Assembly (NCBI GenBank): GCA_000151295.1
Contig: GG745336.1
Coordinates: 1,438,448 to 1,451,450, forward strand
Reading direction: 5' to 3'
Origin: Allomyces macrogynus ATCC 38327
Lineage: Eukaryota > Blastocladiomycota > Blastocladiomycetes > Blastocladiales > Blastocladiaceae
Length of the DNA stretch: 13,003 nucleotides
Position numbers and translations under genes: made by a program. The notes under the pieces were generated by a model, which saw only the letters and a list, made by a program, of their open reading frames with translations, was not told the DNA's origin and did not search any database. Positions 1-9,253 of this stretch are shown piece by piece (positions within the stretch are counted from its first letter, which is position 1; every line of letters starts with the position of its first letter).

Positions 1-2770
1 CCACCACCACCACCACCACCAGCAGCGCGGCGACTGCACCCAGGTGCCGCTCCCCCACCACCCGCGCCGTCGCCCTTCCGCACGCCGCGCTCGCTGCACT
101 GGCACGCATCCAGCCGCACGCATCCGCCTCCCCCACCTGCACCGCCGCTGCCACCGGCCCCACCTGCCGCGCTCCGGCACCCGCTCCTCGGCGACGCCAT
201 GCTTCTCGACGACCCCGCGTCCCCAGACCGCAACGGCGCGCGGTCGCGATCGCCCTCCATGTCCCCATCGGCGACGCGCACCGACGCGTACGGCGCGCCG
301 CTCGATTTGGCCGCTGCCGGCGCCGACGACCGCGATCGGCCGCACCCGGCGCACATGCACCCGCGCCACCTCCACCGGATGCGTGCGCGCACGCACTCGG
401 GCCCGCTGACGTCTGTCGCCGTCGCGGCCGAACTGGCATCGGCAAGTACCGGCGGCGACGCGACACGGTCGCGATCGCGCCGGTTCCACCCACGTGCTCC
501 GGCCAGTGACGCGGCCGCGATTGACGGCGAGGACGATCTGAATGACGATGGCGATAGCGAGTACATTGAACAGGACTGTGTTGGGTTGCCGGATACCGAC
601 GACGAGCACGACATGTCGGCCGACGACGACGAGACCGCGCCGCCGCGGCCCCACCGTCGGCCGCGGCCGCGCGCGCGCACGGTGAGTGGCACCGGCGGTG
701 GCGGCGGGAAGTCGGCCATCGCGACTCTTCCGTCGTCGGCCTCGGCGGCGCTCGCGGCGTCGCTCTCGGCTGCACGCGAATCGAGTCTGTGGACGTCCTA
801 CTCGCCGCCTGGATTGGCGCCGCTCTCGCGCAGCGCGTCCAACGCGTCGTCCACTTCGTCATCGACGTCGCGCGCAACGGTTCCGCGCGCAAATGCAACC
901 CGACCGGCCCCACCGCCACTGGCCCCCGCGGCGATCCCCGACCGGATAAACTTGCACTGGCGCGTGGAATTCGCGCAAGACTTTTCGTCCGTGACGCGGC
1001 ACTGGACGGCGCGCGAGAAGACGCACCTGAAGCGGCGGCTCGTGACGCTGCACGTCGCGCGCGATCCGGTGCGCGGCAAGATTAGTGTGTCCTACACGCT
1101 GACGACGCCGCAGAACGTGGACCCGCGCGCGATCACCGTCTCGTGCATCTACTGGGCGCGGGCCAACGCGTATTTTTTGACGTCGGTCGATTTCATCTAC
1201 GCGATGGAGAATATCTTGGCGGCGCCGTTCTCGGTCGAAGAAAAAAATCGGATTCGCCGCAATATGGAGACGTTTCGCCCAATCACGGTCGCCAAGGGGC
1301 GCGCCGAGTCGGCAGATTTCTTTCGGACGATCATGCAGTTTGGGGACCCGAAGCCGCGCAAAATTGAGAAGGTACGCTCGTCATTGTCGGTCGTCGCGGT
1401 GGTTCGGTCGGTTCCTTGGGCATGTCCTCACTTGTCCCCCGCGCGCCTACTTCATAGGACGTCAAGGTCTTCCGGTGGGACATTTTCCCCGACGCGATCC
1501 GCAAGATTGTCGAAAAGTGGAACTCGCGCAACACGCTCGTCTACACGCTCTCGGCCGACGATCACCAGCACCTCGAGCACCTGCGCGCGTACGGCGGCGT
1601 GGCCCCCGACGACGAGGAGCCTGTCTACGGCGCCGACGAGCCCGTCATTTACCTGCCCGACATGGGCGAACAAGGCGACGGCGACGGCGATTTGAGCGAC
1701 GTTGACGAGTGCACGAGCATGCGGTCGGCGTCAGTCGCATCGTCGCTGATCAACCAACCGCTCGTCGCGCACGCGGTCGGCGCAGTCGCCGGGTCCCCGG
1801 ACCCGCGCGACGAAATGCATCCGTGGACCCCGGCGCCCACGTCGCCCGTCGACGGTGACCATGCTCCATCGGTGCGCGCGACAGCACCGTCGCCGGGGCC
1901 CATGGTCGCGGCGCCGATGAGCATGTCAGCGAGGCGTGGGTCGGCTCCGGCTTCCTCGGCGGACACGTCGCCGAGGGTCGCGCACCGGATGCGCAGTGTC
2001 TCGGCCGCGACATCAGCCGCGACGGCGGCAGGACTGCCGCTGCCGACGGTCGTCGAGGGTGTGTCGACGTCGGCGCCACCCCCGCCGCCGTTTGCACTGC
2101 CGCGACCCGAGGACCTCGGCATGACCGACGAGAGTCTCGCGGACCTGGCAGGGATTCCGCTCGCCGACGCGGGGTTCGCGCCGCAGATGCCGCTGCCACC
2201 TGTACCGGTGCCGTTCCAAGCCAATGACACGTCGCCGGCCTTGGCCCACGCCGTGACTCCACTGCAATCGATCCCGCCCAGCTGGACCACGACGCGCACC
2301 GCGACCCCGGTGCTCTCCCCGACCGCTCCGGCGCCGATCGCGGCATCCGCGCGCGCGCGCACCGCCACGTTCCCTCTCGACGCGGCGTCGTGGCAGTTCA
2401 TGATGGCACGCGCGGCCGCGGCGCCGGCGCCGCCCGTCTTTCGCACGGGAACGCACTGCTCGATGCCTCGCGGCGCCCATGTCCCTTGGCGCACAAATGG
2501 CCGCTGGCGATCCGGCGGGCCACGGCGGTCGCGCTCTTTTCGGCGCCGCCGTCGATGATCGATTACGCCGGGACGTGTCTTGGCGTGCAAGGATTCACGG
2601 CGACCGGCCACGAGGTGCAGCAGCACCAGCAGCAGCAGCAGCGCATGTATGACGCGTTCCTGACGTCGCCGCAGGACACGCTCCCGCTCGCGGCGGCGCT
2701 TGGTGGGGGGAGCGGCAGCGGCAGCGGCAGCGTTGTGAGCGAGCCCGAGCGCATGGACACGGACCCGTAA
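1..2770 (+). CDS. medA: Medusa (MedA)-type DUF7082 transcriptional regulator, 5' partial
   Basis: MedA-family proteins are nuclear regulators of conidiophore or spore development, adhesion and virulence-related morphogenesis in ascomycetes (Aspergillus medA, Magnaporthe ACR1, Fusarium REN1). The frame is open from base 1, so the true start lies upstream. Exon 1 is 1-1371 and exon 2 begins at 1458 in phase 0. The diagnostic DUF7082 domain spans about 946-1535 (visible residues 316-480). It includes LHWRVEFAQDFSSVTRHW, ISCIYW-like VSCIYWARANAYF, SVEEKNRIRRNMETFRP and, across the intron, KPRKIEK|DVKVFRWDIFP, which strongly supports the splice. N-terminal to it are Pro, Ser/Ala and acidic low-complexity stretches; C-terminal are Ala/Pro-rich stretches, a short Gln run and a Gly-Ser repeat. 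Exon 2's frame stops at 2558 after an arginine-rich tail, while a coding-like frame one base earlier continues to TAA 2768-2770. A frame break (probable 1-base loss) or unseen splice lies in about 2400-2550. Family assignment is secure; the C-terminus and N-terminus are not. Confidence 0.88.
1372..1457 (+). other. Intron in the MedA homolog
   Basis: This is an 86-nt GT-AG intron starting GTACGC and ending TTCATAG, phase 0, with a CTCAC branch-point-like element about 25 nt before the acceptor. Removing it joins two halves of the DUF7082 domain in register. Reading through it destroys the conserved sequence and stops at 1695. Confidence 0.9.
2400..2558 (+). other. Frame-break zone near the 3' end of the MedA homolog
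   Basis: Up to about 2430 the exon-2 frame reads as ordinary Ala/Pro-rich protein. It then turns arginine-rich and stops at TGA 2556-2558. The frame that starts one base earlier becomes coding-like, with high G/C at third positions, residues such as SMIDYAG, a Gln run and a Gly-Ser repeat, and ends at 2770. No AG acceptor exists between 2397 and 2588, so a normal intron cannot repair the frame inside the zone. A single missing base, either real or a sequencing error, is the simplest explanation. Confidence 0.6.
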
Positions 2771-3304
2771 GCTGCAACCTCGCGGCGCCATGATCTCGAC
2801 CTGATCCGGCACCCAGGCGACGTGTGCAGATGTCCTCGCTCAGCTGCCTGCCGAGATTTCGACCTGGCAGTGACCGACGCGCACGTCCTCGACCCGCGCG
2901 CGGCACCATCTCATCGACTGGGCGCCCGATATGTCGTTCACGTTTCCTCGTCCACCCATTTCGATTCCCATCCGAAGCAATCCAAGGTGCGCGCGGTCCA
3001 GCGCCCGGCCGACCGAACCCTGCCGTGCCATGCACTGCCGCGCGGCCACGCGCCATCACCACCACCATCATCATCCATCAACCCATGCACCGCCCTTCCG
3101 TTCATTCATCGTTCTCTTGTCGCCACACCGTGTTTCTTCTGTTTGTGTTCTGTTTAACCCGTGGGCATGTGTTTCTTGTCTCGCCTCTCCCCTTCCCCTC
3201 CCGTCCTCTTCCGTTGTTCTTTGCGAATCGTTCTACCAGACCTGCCCGACTCCCCCTCCCCCTGTCCAGACCCTTGACCGACCCGATCCGACGGCGCGCT
3301 CGCA

Positions 3305-3318
3305 AGAGAGAGAGAGAG
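3305..3318. repeat. (AG)7 microsatellite
   Basis: Seven AG dinucleotides occur in a row in non-coding sequence between the two convergent genes. No function is apparent. Confidence 0.85.
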
Positions 3319-3507
3319 GGCAGCGCGCCAGAGTCACCCTCTAGTTCATTCGTTTGTTGTTTGTTGCTTGGCAGTGGCGCCGTTTTTTGGCTGCACGAAG
3401 ACGCGTTTGTGTGCGCCGTCGTTTTTGGATTCGAATATATCCGCTTAGTTCTGTTGGGTTGCAGGCGTCGTTGTGCTTTCCATGGCGTTGTGCGTTCTGC
3501 TGTGACA

Positions 3508-3547
3508 TGTGTGCCTCGGGAGTGACCTGTGTGCCACGGGAGTGACG
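3508..3547. repeat. 20-bp tandem duplication
   Basis: Two adjacent 20-base units (3508-3527 and 3528-3547) read tgtgtgccNcgggagtgacN and differ at two positions. They lie in the 3' flank of the zinc-cluster gene. This is probably a local slippage duplication, and no coding role is seen. Confidence 0.8.
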
Positions 3548-3709
3548 GTGCAGAAGTCCTTCAATCGGCTCAAAATGAACCACGACCAGTAATGCTGTGC
3601 ATCTCGCAACAGCGTACGCAGCGCCGCGCCAATCCCGGGCCCAGCGCCCATTCTTATTCGTCTACTCGACGGCATTCATCGCCACCACCAACCACATCCA
3701 AAATCGTGC

Positions 3710-6688
3710 TCACCAAATTCTTGACGGCGATGCCGTCGTCACCGGCGGCGGTGGCGGTGGTGGTGCTCCTCCACTCGCGTCGTGCTCGGCCGCGAGCTGC
3801 AACGGCGTCCAGGGTGACCGTGCCCGCTGCTGTATCCTTGCTGCCGGGACAGTCCCGCCATACTCGTCGCCCGACTCGACCTCCTGCTCCTCTTCGCCAT
3901 CCATATCCACATCCTCTTCATCCTCGTACTCCACCTCATCCTCTTCCTCGTCGTCGTACTCGTCCCCGTCATCCCCCTCGGCCGCGGGCGCGACCGTCCC
4001 CCCACCCCCACCACCCACCACTCCGGCCACCACTTCATTCACGCGATCCACGAGCCGCACCGCGGCCCTCGCCGCAGGCCACGTGGCCGCGACCACCCTT
4101 GCCCAATGCGCGAGGTGCGCGCTCGCCGCCGCGGCCGCCGACGCGTGCCCGACATGCGCGACTGCATACGCCATCAACGCGGCCGTCTCGACCGCATGTA
4201 CGACGGCAATCGACAGTCCCAACAGAACCCCCGCGGCGTGCGCGGCCGCGAGTGCCGCAACCAAGTCATGGACCGCCGTCGCCGCCCTTGCCGCCGCATC
4301 TGCGTCCCCGACTTCAACCAGCGGGCGGAGACATGTGAGCATCGTCGTATGGAACAGGATTGACAGGTGGTGTGCGAGCGGCGCGGCCGGTCCGGGGTGC
4401 GCGAGGTGGGTCGGGAGGGACGCGCGCCACGCGTCGAGGGCCGCGAGTTGCGCGTGGACGGTGTCGGCGTCGGGACCCGCACGGATCCGGATTTGCACGG
4501 TGATGATCCACCCTTGCAGTTGCGCGAGCCTTGCGTGCCAGGCAAAATCGCGCACGGCCGCGCGCTCGTGTGCCGGGGATTGGCCAGACAGGACGCCCGC
4601 GGGACTGCCCGAGGGCATGCGCCAGGTCGAATCCTGTGCGGATGCAGGCTCCTCGGTTCGCCCGCCACCCCCACCACCACCACCACCACCGTCCGGGTCG
4701 TCCGGGTCGGTCTCGTCCTCGTCCTCGTCGGGGAACGGCATCCCCATCTCGTCATCCCGCACGGCCACCGGCCGCCCCAACGTGGTCGCAAGCAACCGAT
4801 CCAGCACATAGCAGCACCACCAGACACTCCTCGCCCTCGCGAGCTGCCGCGGGCCGAAATGCACGTGGTGTGGGAACGGCGCTAAATCCACATGCAACCC
4901 AATATCCTGCGCGATTCGGATCGCCATCCCCGCCAACGTCCATGCCGCACCCGTATGGTCCCCGGCTTCGGCGAGCGCGAGCATCGCAAGCCCGCACGAC
5001 CGGGACAGGGTCGGCGCCGACGACAGGGTGCGATGCAGCCACATTTTCGCGCGGCGCGCGTGGATCGCCGGTGATTCCCATCCGACGAGGGCCGGCTGCC
5101 GGGTCCGCTGGTACCAGGCGGCAGCGAGCGCGTAGAGCGAGTGTTGTTCAAATAAGAACCGCCGTTCCGGGTCGCGCACGTAGTAGGACCACTGGTCAAA
5201 GTCGCAGATCGGGAACAGCGGGTAGACGTGGTGAAAAAAGTAGGTCTGCAGGGCCAGTTGCACATTGGGCGGCGGTAACGCGTCCGGGTCGACCGTGTCG
5301 AGCACCGATTCGGGTGGAGCGTCGAGCGCGCCGGGGACCGCTTCGGGCTGGTCGACAAGGAGCGCGCCGTGGTGGAAGAACCGCGCGAATTCGCGGTCGT
5401 TGCGTAACGCGTGGAACCCGGCGGACGCACCGACTTGACGCAGGTTTTTCACGTCGCGGTCCTCGATCGCCATCAGGTACATGACGCGGTCGAGCATGTA
5501 CGCGCGCCGGTCGCGCCGCGTCGTGGGGCGTAACGAGGCGGGGACCGACGTGTGCGTCCACCACGGCGCGGGACGCGTCAAACCCATCGGATTCGCCGTG
5601 GCGTGCGTCGACGACGACGACGGTGGGCCCACATGCGCAGCCGCGGCAGCCGCCGCGGCAGCCGCGGGGGACGTCGTTAAGTGCGGCCAGGCAGCGTGCG
5701 CGGGCGCGTACTGTGTCGTCGTGTCGGGTGCGTACGGATGGTATCGCGGCGGCAGCGCGGCGGGCACATGACGGTGCGTCGATGCCGATGGAGGCGGCGG
5801 GAACTCGTGCACGGGCCCGGCGGCCGCGGGCGCGTACCCGAGCCGCACCGGCATCAACCCTTGTGCTGTGGCCGGTACCGGTGCCGATGCCGATCCGTGC
5901 GCCAATGTCGGCGGTCTTGGCGCCGATGCCGCTGCGGGGGCCCCCGCAGCGGTCAGGTGTGGCAACGATGGCGGCAATGCGCCAGACGCCCACGACTGTT
6001 GCTGAGGTGGCATCTGCGCAGTCCCACTACGCGGTGCGGCGTGAACCGGGTAGGCTGCACTGTGCGAACTAGTCGACGACATGCCCGTGGGGTACGTCGT
6101 GGCCGTGCCGACGGGCGGGAGGAGCAGGCCGTGCGCGGTATTCGCGGGCGCGAGCGGCATGCCCGGACCCGCGGCAGAGGAAGTCGCACCGGGGCCGAGC
6201 GCCTTGTCGGACGGCAACAGCGCCGGCATCTTGCGCGGCGGTCCGCGGCGCTTCGGGGCCGCGTAGGAGCAGGGGAACCCAGAGTCGAGGCAGTATCGGC
6301 ACGACGGGCGCTCGCCCGAGCACTGTCATTCACCAAAACACCTGCAGCGTCAGCTCATGACCATTACCACAACACACCACGAACGTAGAACAATGGGAGC
6401 GCGCACCTTGGTCTTCTTTTTACGGCACACAATGCACGCCTGCGCAATACGGCCGGTACTGCGACGGCCGGTCGAGGGCGCAGCGGTCATGGTCATGGTC
6501 ATGGTCGACATCGGCTGCATCGTGTGGCGGCCGGGCATGTTGCTGCTGCTGCTGCTGCCGGCGGCGACCATGTTGGTCGTCATGAGCGGGGCCGTTGACG
6601 ATGCGGATGCCGCGGAGCTGCCGTAGTGCTGATGCGAATACTGGTGCGGCGGCGGGCGCGAAGCGGCCGAGGAAGTGGCCATGGCCAT
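3710..6688 (-). CDS. Zn(II)2Cys6 transcription factor with Fungal_trans domain
   Basis: This is a predicted nuclear sequence-specific DNA-binding regulator. Exon 1 is 6688-6407 (94 residues) and exon 2 is 6322-3710, giving 964 residues, within the usual 600-1100 range for the class. The cysteines form a perfect zinc cluster, C85-X2-C88-X6-C95-X6-C102-X2-C105-X6-C112, followed by a basic KRRGPPRK linker. Residues about 126-330 are Pro/Ala/Ser-rich with a 10-Ala run. The Fungal_trans middle-homology domain (PF04082 type) covers about residues 440-680, with YFFHHVYPLFPICDFDQW, AIRIAQDIGLHVDL and VWWCCYVLDRLLATTLGRP followed by a PFPDEDED element. A Gly10 tract interrupts the domain's C-terminal side, and a strongly acidic stretch near residues 890-930 could be an activation domain. 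The start is the first ATG of the inferred mRNA, in an AAC-ATG-GCC context. It is XlnR-like in architecture only; target genes cannot be inferred. A decayed paralogue lies at 9818-10725. Confidence 0.93.
6323..6406 (-). other. Intron splitting the zinc cluster
   Basis: This 84-nt GT-AG, phase 0 intron begins GTGCGC and ends ATGACAG, with a GAGCTGAC branch-point-like site. It lies exactly between Lys94 and Cys95. Splicing joins CIVCRKKKTK to CSGERPSCRYC and completes the six-cysteine motif, which neither exon has alone. Confidence 0.92.
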
Positions 6689-6720
6689 GTTGGTCGGTCG
6701 GTTTGGCGTATCGAGGCGGG

Positions 6721-6768
6721 TGCTGGTGCTGGTGCTGGTGCTGGTGCTGGTGCTCGTGCTCGTGCTGC
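6721..6768 (-). repeat. Hexanucleotide repeat in the 5' leader of the Zn2Cys6 gene
   Basis: The plus strand shows repeated gctggt hexamers that grade into gctcgt copies. In the minus-strand transcript this is a CACCAG/CACGAG leader 30-80 nt before the start ATG. In the frame of the protein it would encode Ser-Thr dipeptides, but no in-frame ATG precedes it. It is a likely length-polymorphic repeat. Confidence 0.8.
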
Positions 6769-6923
6769 TGATGGTTGTTGGTGGTCGGTAATGATTTGGT
6801 TCCTTGTCCGGATCGCGAGCAGCAAAGGGAGCGGAGAGTGAACGAGAGGAATGCTCGGCGTCGGCAGCGTCGGCAGCAGAGACAGCGGCTCGCGCGCGTG
6901 GCCGGCCGCGGGCACCGGCCGCG

Positions 6924-6930
6924 TTTTATA
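6924..6930 (-). promoter_or_regulatory. TATA box of the Zn2Cys6 gene
   Basis: A TATAAAA heptamer on the minus strand lies about 236 nt upstream of the start codon at 6688. C/T-rich sequence follows around 6840-6850. No ATG occurs on the minus strand between about 6900 and 6688, so a transcript starting 30-60 nt after this element would use 6688 as its first AUG. The motif is seen; its function is inferred. Confidence 0.6.
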
Positions 6931-7933
6931 CCACGGCCGAACGGGCAACATAAAGCCGGGCGTCGAGTCGGCCCGACCGTCGTCCACGTCGCCCGCGGCG
7001 CTTCCCTTTGTGTCGCGCGCGCCATGGTTGCGCGCAGCCTGGGTCGCATGGACGCTGGCGCCCAGGGCGCGTCGACCGCCACCCTCTTCCTTCGCCGTCG
7101 CCGTCGCCGTAGTTGTGTGTGTCCTTTGTTTGCGCGCGCATCACAACACAACGTTTGAAACGATCCGACGCCGGCCCAAGTGATGCGCGTGCACCATGTC
7201 GGCCCGGTGTCGTTGAGCACAACCCCTCTCCTTCGTGAAGCTTTTCGTATTCTATAACCCCACGCGGGCGTCGTCGTCCCGTCGCCCACGTCTTGGGGCA
7301 CGCCCGTTCTCATGATGCACCACGCGCAACGCCCACGCGTGCCGATCTTCGCCCAACTGACCGGCGGAGGTTGAGATTGCCAAGCGTTTGCCGGCCCATG
7401 CCGCCACCGTGCCGCCGCCGCGCCCACAGCCCACCGTCAAACGCAGCCCAGTTCCTCCAAACCCCCGCGCGCGCGCTACTGCTGCTCCTCGCGTTGGTTG
7501 CTGCGTGCATGGTTCTTTCCTATCCACCCAGCCCACGCGGCGCGCCGTTTTCGCCACCAGCAGATCATCTACGGCGGCGCGCCGCTCGTCCACCACAGTG
7601 CGCGGGCTCAGCCGCTGCATCCAGCCGCCGTCGTGCTGGTTGTGGAGGAGGAAACGTCGCGGCGGCGTCAGCGGTGGTCATGAGGGACGACCAACCGAGT
7701 TTTGAACGAGCTCTTCCTGCTGACAGGGCACATACACGCACACGCAACAACCAAAACCGCGCGGCGCCGAAGACTGCGCGCAACGAGGATCACCCGAAAC
7801 ACCCGAATCCCGAAACCGAAACTTACGCCGATCATCAGCAACCCAAAACCTCTCGTCCGAAACTCTGCGAAGGTTTTAACAGAATCCCTTTTCTTTTGTT
7901 TCGAAATCCCAGCCTCCAACCACTCGACGAGAG

Positions 7934-7943
7934 TTAGGGTTAG
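7934..7943. promoter_or_regulatory. Telobox (interstitial TTAGGGTTAG)
   Basis: One and two-thirds telomere-type units lie in a locally AT-richer stretch. In several eukaryotes single teloboxes mark promoters bound by Myb/TRF-like or Rap1/Tbf1-like factors. Here no gene start can be tied to it with confidence. A chance match is possible. Confidence 0.35.
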
Positions 7944-8381
7944 CACCAGATCCGGCATGACAGCGCGCGATCCTCTTCATCAACCCATTGATCCATCATC
8001 ACTCTCCCTTCCTGCCGCCGCCACCTTGCTCGTCCTCTATTTTTCAACGCCAGCGTGCCAAGTTGCAACGCCTCCCCATCTGGTTCAAATGGTCGGCGTG
8101 CCGATGCAAAGTGCCGGGGAATGGCGACTGGAAGGGAGAACCACCGACCAACTCGCCGACTGGCTGGGCGCGCAGAGGGTGTGTCGTGCGCTTGGCGCGT
8201 CGCCCGCGCATGACCGTTCATTTCGCCTTGCCGACGCCCCCCAGGGCGGATCACCGACGCGTAATGCCAGCCGATGGCGTGGGACAGAACCCGAAAACGT
8301 GTCGGCGCGCCGGCGGACCGGCGGACCGGCCGCACGGGTACGGGCACGGACGCGTCGCGACGCGTTGAGGATGGCGGAGTG

Positions 8382-8402
8382 GAAGGGGAGGGGGAGGGGG
8401 GG
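8382..8402 (+). other. G-run capable of quadruplex formation
   Basis: The plus strand carries GG-AA-GGGG-A-GGGGG-A-GGGGGGG in intergenic sequence about 140 bp beyond the 3' end of the MIX17 gene. The run lengths permit a G-quadruplex if the last run is split. No experimental inference is possible from sequence alone. Confidence 0.4.
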
Positions 8403-8542
8403 TCTTGACGCGTCTCATTCTCCTAGTTATCCACCAACACCGCCATCAACATGCGCCTGCACGAAATTCACGACACGTTTCCATATGCTCCTCGACCAAA
8501 ATTGTCCACTCTGCGCAACTCTACAGTAGAGCGCCCTCCTGT

Positions 8543-9253
8543 TTACCGCATCTGCGCCTGGCACGCGCGCAACATCTCATAATACTGCGTGCACGCGTGC
8601 GGCGACCCGTTACTCGCCTCGATGCACCGGATGTACGCGGCCGCGTCGCCGTCGCACGGCGTGGTCGCGCTCGTCGACGTCGGATCGGACGCGGTAAAGT
8701 AGGTCGGCGGCGGGACGGGGCCCGAAATTGGTTGCGTCGGCCTGGAAATGGGGGTCGACGACGAGGAGGAGCCGAAAAGAGCTGAAATGCCGGTGCCGAT
8801 CGTGTGGCCCTATGAGGAGTAGGGGCGTGAGCGTGTGGGGGGATTGGGTGTGGAGAGGAGGGAGGGAGGGGTACGCACGACTGCTGACCCGACAGCGACG
8901 CCTGCAGCCATCGATGCCATTTGTGCAAACAGACCGGGGGCAGCCGGCGCGGGTGCGGGCGCGGGAGATGCTGCCGCCCTGGGTGCAGGAGCAGATGACG
9001 CTGGTGCGGCAGGCTTGGGTGCAGGAGCAGGTGCAGACGGCTTGGGTGCTTCTGCAGGAGCCGTGAACCGAGCGGGTGTATGGGTCCCGTGCAGTGTCGT
9101 CGGAACGGGCCCTGGTGCCGTGGCCGGTGCAGGTGTCGCCGCCGTCACAGCCGGCCGTGCGGGTGTACTCGTTTTGGTGGGCATGCGCGCCGTAGACGCC
9201 GTGGGCGCGGTCGCCGACGAGGTGCGCGAGCTGCCGCGTTCTTTCCGGGCCAT
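8543..9253 (-). CDS. MIX17: MIX17/CHCHD2-CHCHD10 family twin CX9C mitochondrial protein
   Basis: MIX17/CHCHD2-10 proteins sit in the mitochondrial intermembrane space, are imported and oxidised by Mia40/Erv1, and support respiration. Exon 1 is 9253-8879 (125 residues) and exon 2 is 8809-8543 (88 residues plus TAA), giving 213 residues. That is longer than the usual 140-160 because of an extended Ala/Pro/Thr-rich N-terminal half. The basic start (MARKERGSSR) resembles the family's mitochondrial-targeting end. The family signature PGLFAQMASMAAGVAVGSAV ends exon 1 and continues across the intron as GHTIGTGISALFGSS. The C-terminal CHCH module is present as C-DGDAAAYIR-C and C-TQYYEMLRA-C, both exact CX9C pairs. 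All four cysteines are in exon 2. Read without splicing, the frame ends 22 residues into junk and lacks the CHCH domain. No TATA box is seen upstream; C/T-rich sequence around 9390-9415 may mark the transcription start. Confidence 0.95.
8810..8878 (-). other. Intron in the MIX17 homolog
   Basis: This 69-nt GT-AG, phase 0 intron starts GTGCGTACC and ends CTCATAG. It is very rich in C/T on the sense strand and correspondingly G-run-rich on the plus strand. Splicing joins AVGSAV to GHTIGTG, which reproduces the conserved family segment. Confidence 0.92.

Larger units (their letters stand above)
2771..3709. other. Convergent intergenic region between the MedA homolog and the Zn2Cys6 gene
   Basis: This stretch holds the two 3' ends and is less GC-biased than the genes, with C/T-rich tracts around 3170-3260. 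Open frames exist on both strands, but they have no recognisable domain or consistent third-position bias. No canonical AATAAA is seen; AATAAG is present on the minus strand near 3652, which could serve the zinc-cluster gene's 3' end. It contains CAC/CAT triplets near 3057-3080, an (AG)7 tract and a 20-bp tandem duplication, listed separately. Confidence 0.6.
6931..8542. other. Long intergenic region with no supported gene
   Basis: This lies between the promoter of the zinc-cluster gene and the 3' end of the MIX17 gene. Several open frames cross it. One on the minus strand (7620-7252) reads MQRLSPRTVVDERRAAVDDL and one on the plus strand (7293-7937) has a hydrophobic LLLLLALVAAC stretch. None shows a recognisable domain, and the readings overlap and contradict each other. 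A small multi-exon gene here cannot be excluded, particularly one on the minus strand downstream of the telobox at 7934. A TATA-like tctataa lies at 7251-7257 on the plus strand. No tRNA or rRNA is seen. Confidence 0.5.

Noticed and set aside
1..21. (CCA)7 tract at the left edge as a microsatellite locus
   Set aside because: It is in frame with the MedA homolog as a Pro run, so it is treated as part of the coding sequence.
1649..2812. 387-residue minus-strand open frame
   Set aside because: It is antisense to exon 2 of the MedA homolog, has no domain, and is explained by the GC-rich codon bias of the plus strand.
3706..3720. GTGAGC splice-donor-like site at the stop of the Zn2Cys6 gene
   Set aside because: Joining it to the first downstream TAG acceptor recreates a TGA immediately, and no conserved C-terminal exon is visible.
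3710..6229. Single-exon 839-residue protein starting at ATG 6229
   Set aside because: This start omits the zinc cluster. Splicing of 6407 to 6322 restores all six cysteines in exact spacing, so 6229 is an internal methionine.
8070..8100. tRNA T-arm-like ggttcaaat
   Set aside because: The flanking bases do not pair, and no acceptor stem, D-arm or anticodon arm could be found around it.
7702..8529. 275-residue plus-strand open frame
   Set aside because: It has no domain, mixed codon bias, and runs through the telobox and G-run. It is more likely intergenic chance.
8810..9253. Unspliced 147-residue version of the MIX17 protein
   Set aside because: Its last 22 residues are translated intron. 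The spliced form recovers the conserved GHTIGTG segment and the twin CX9C motif.
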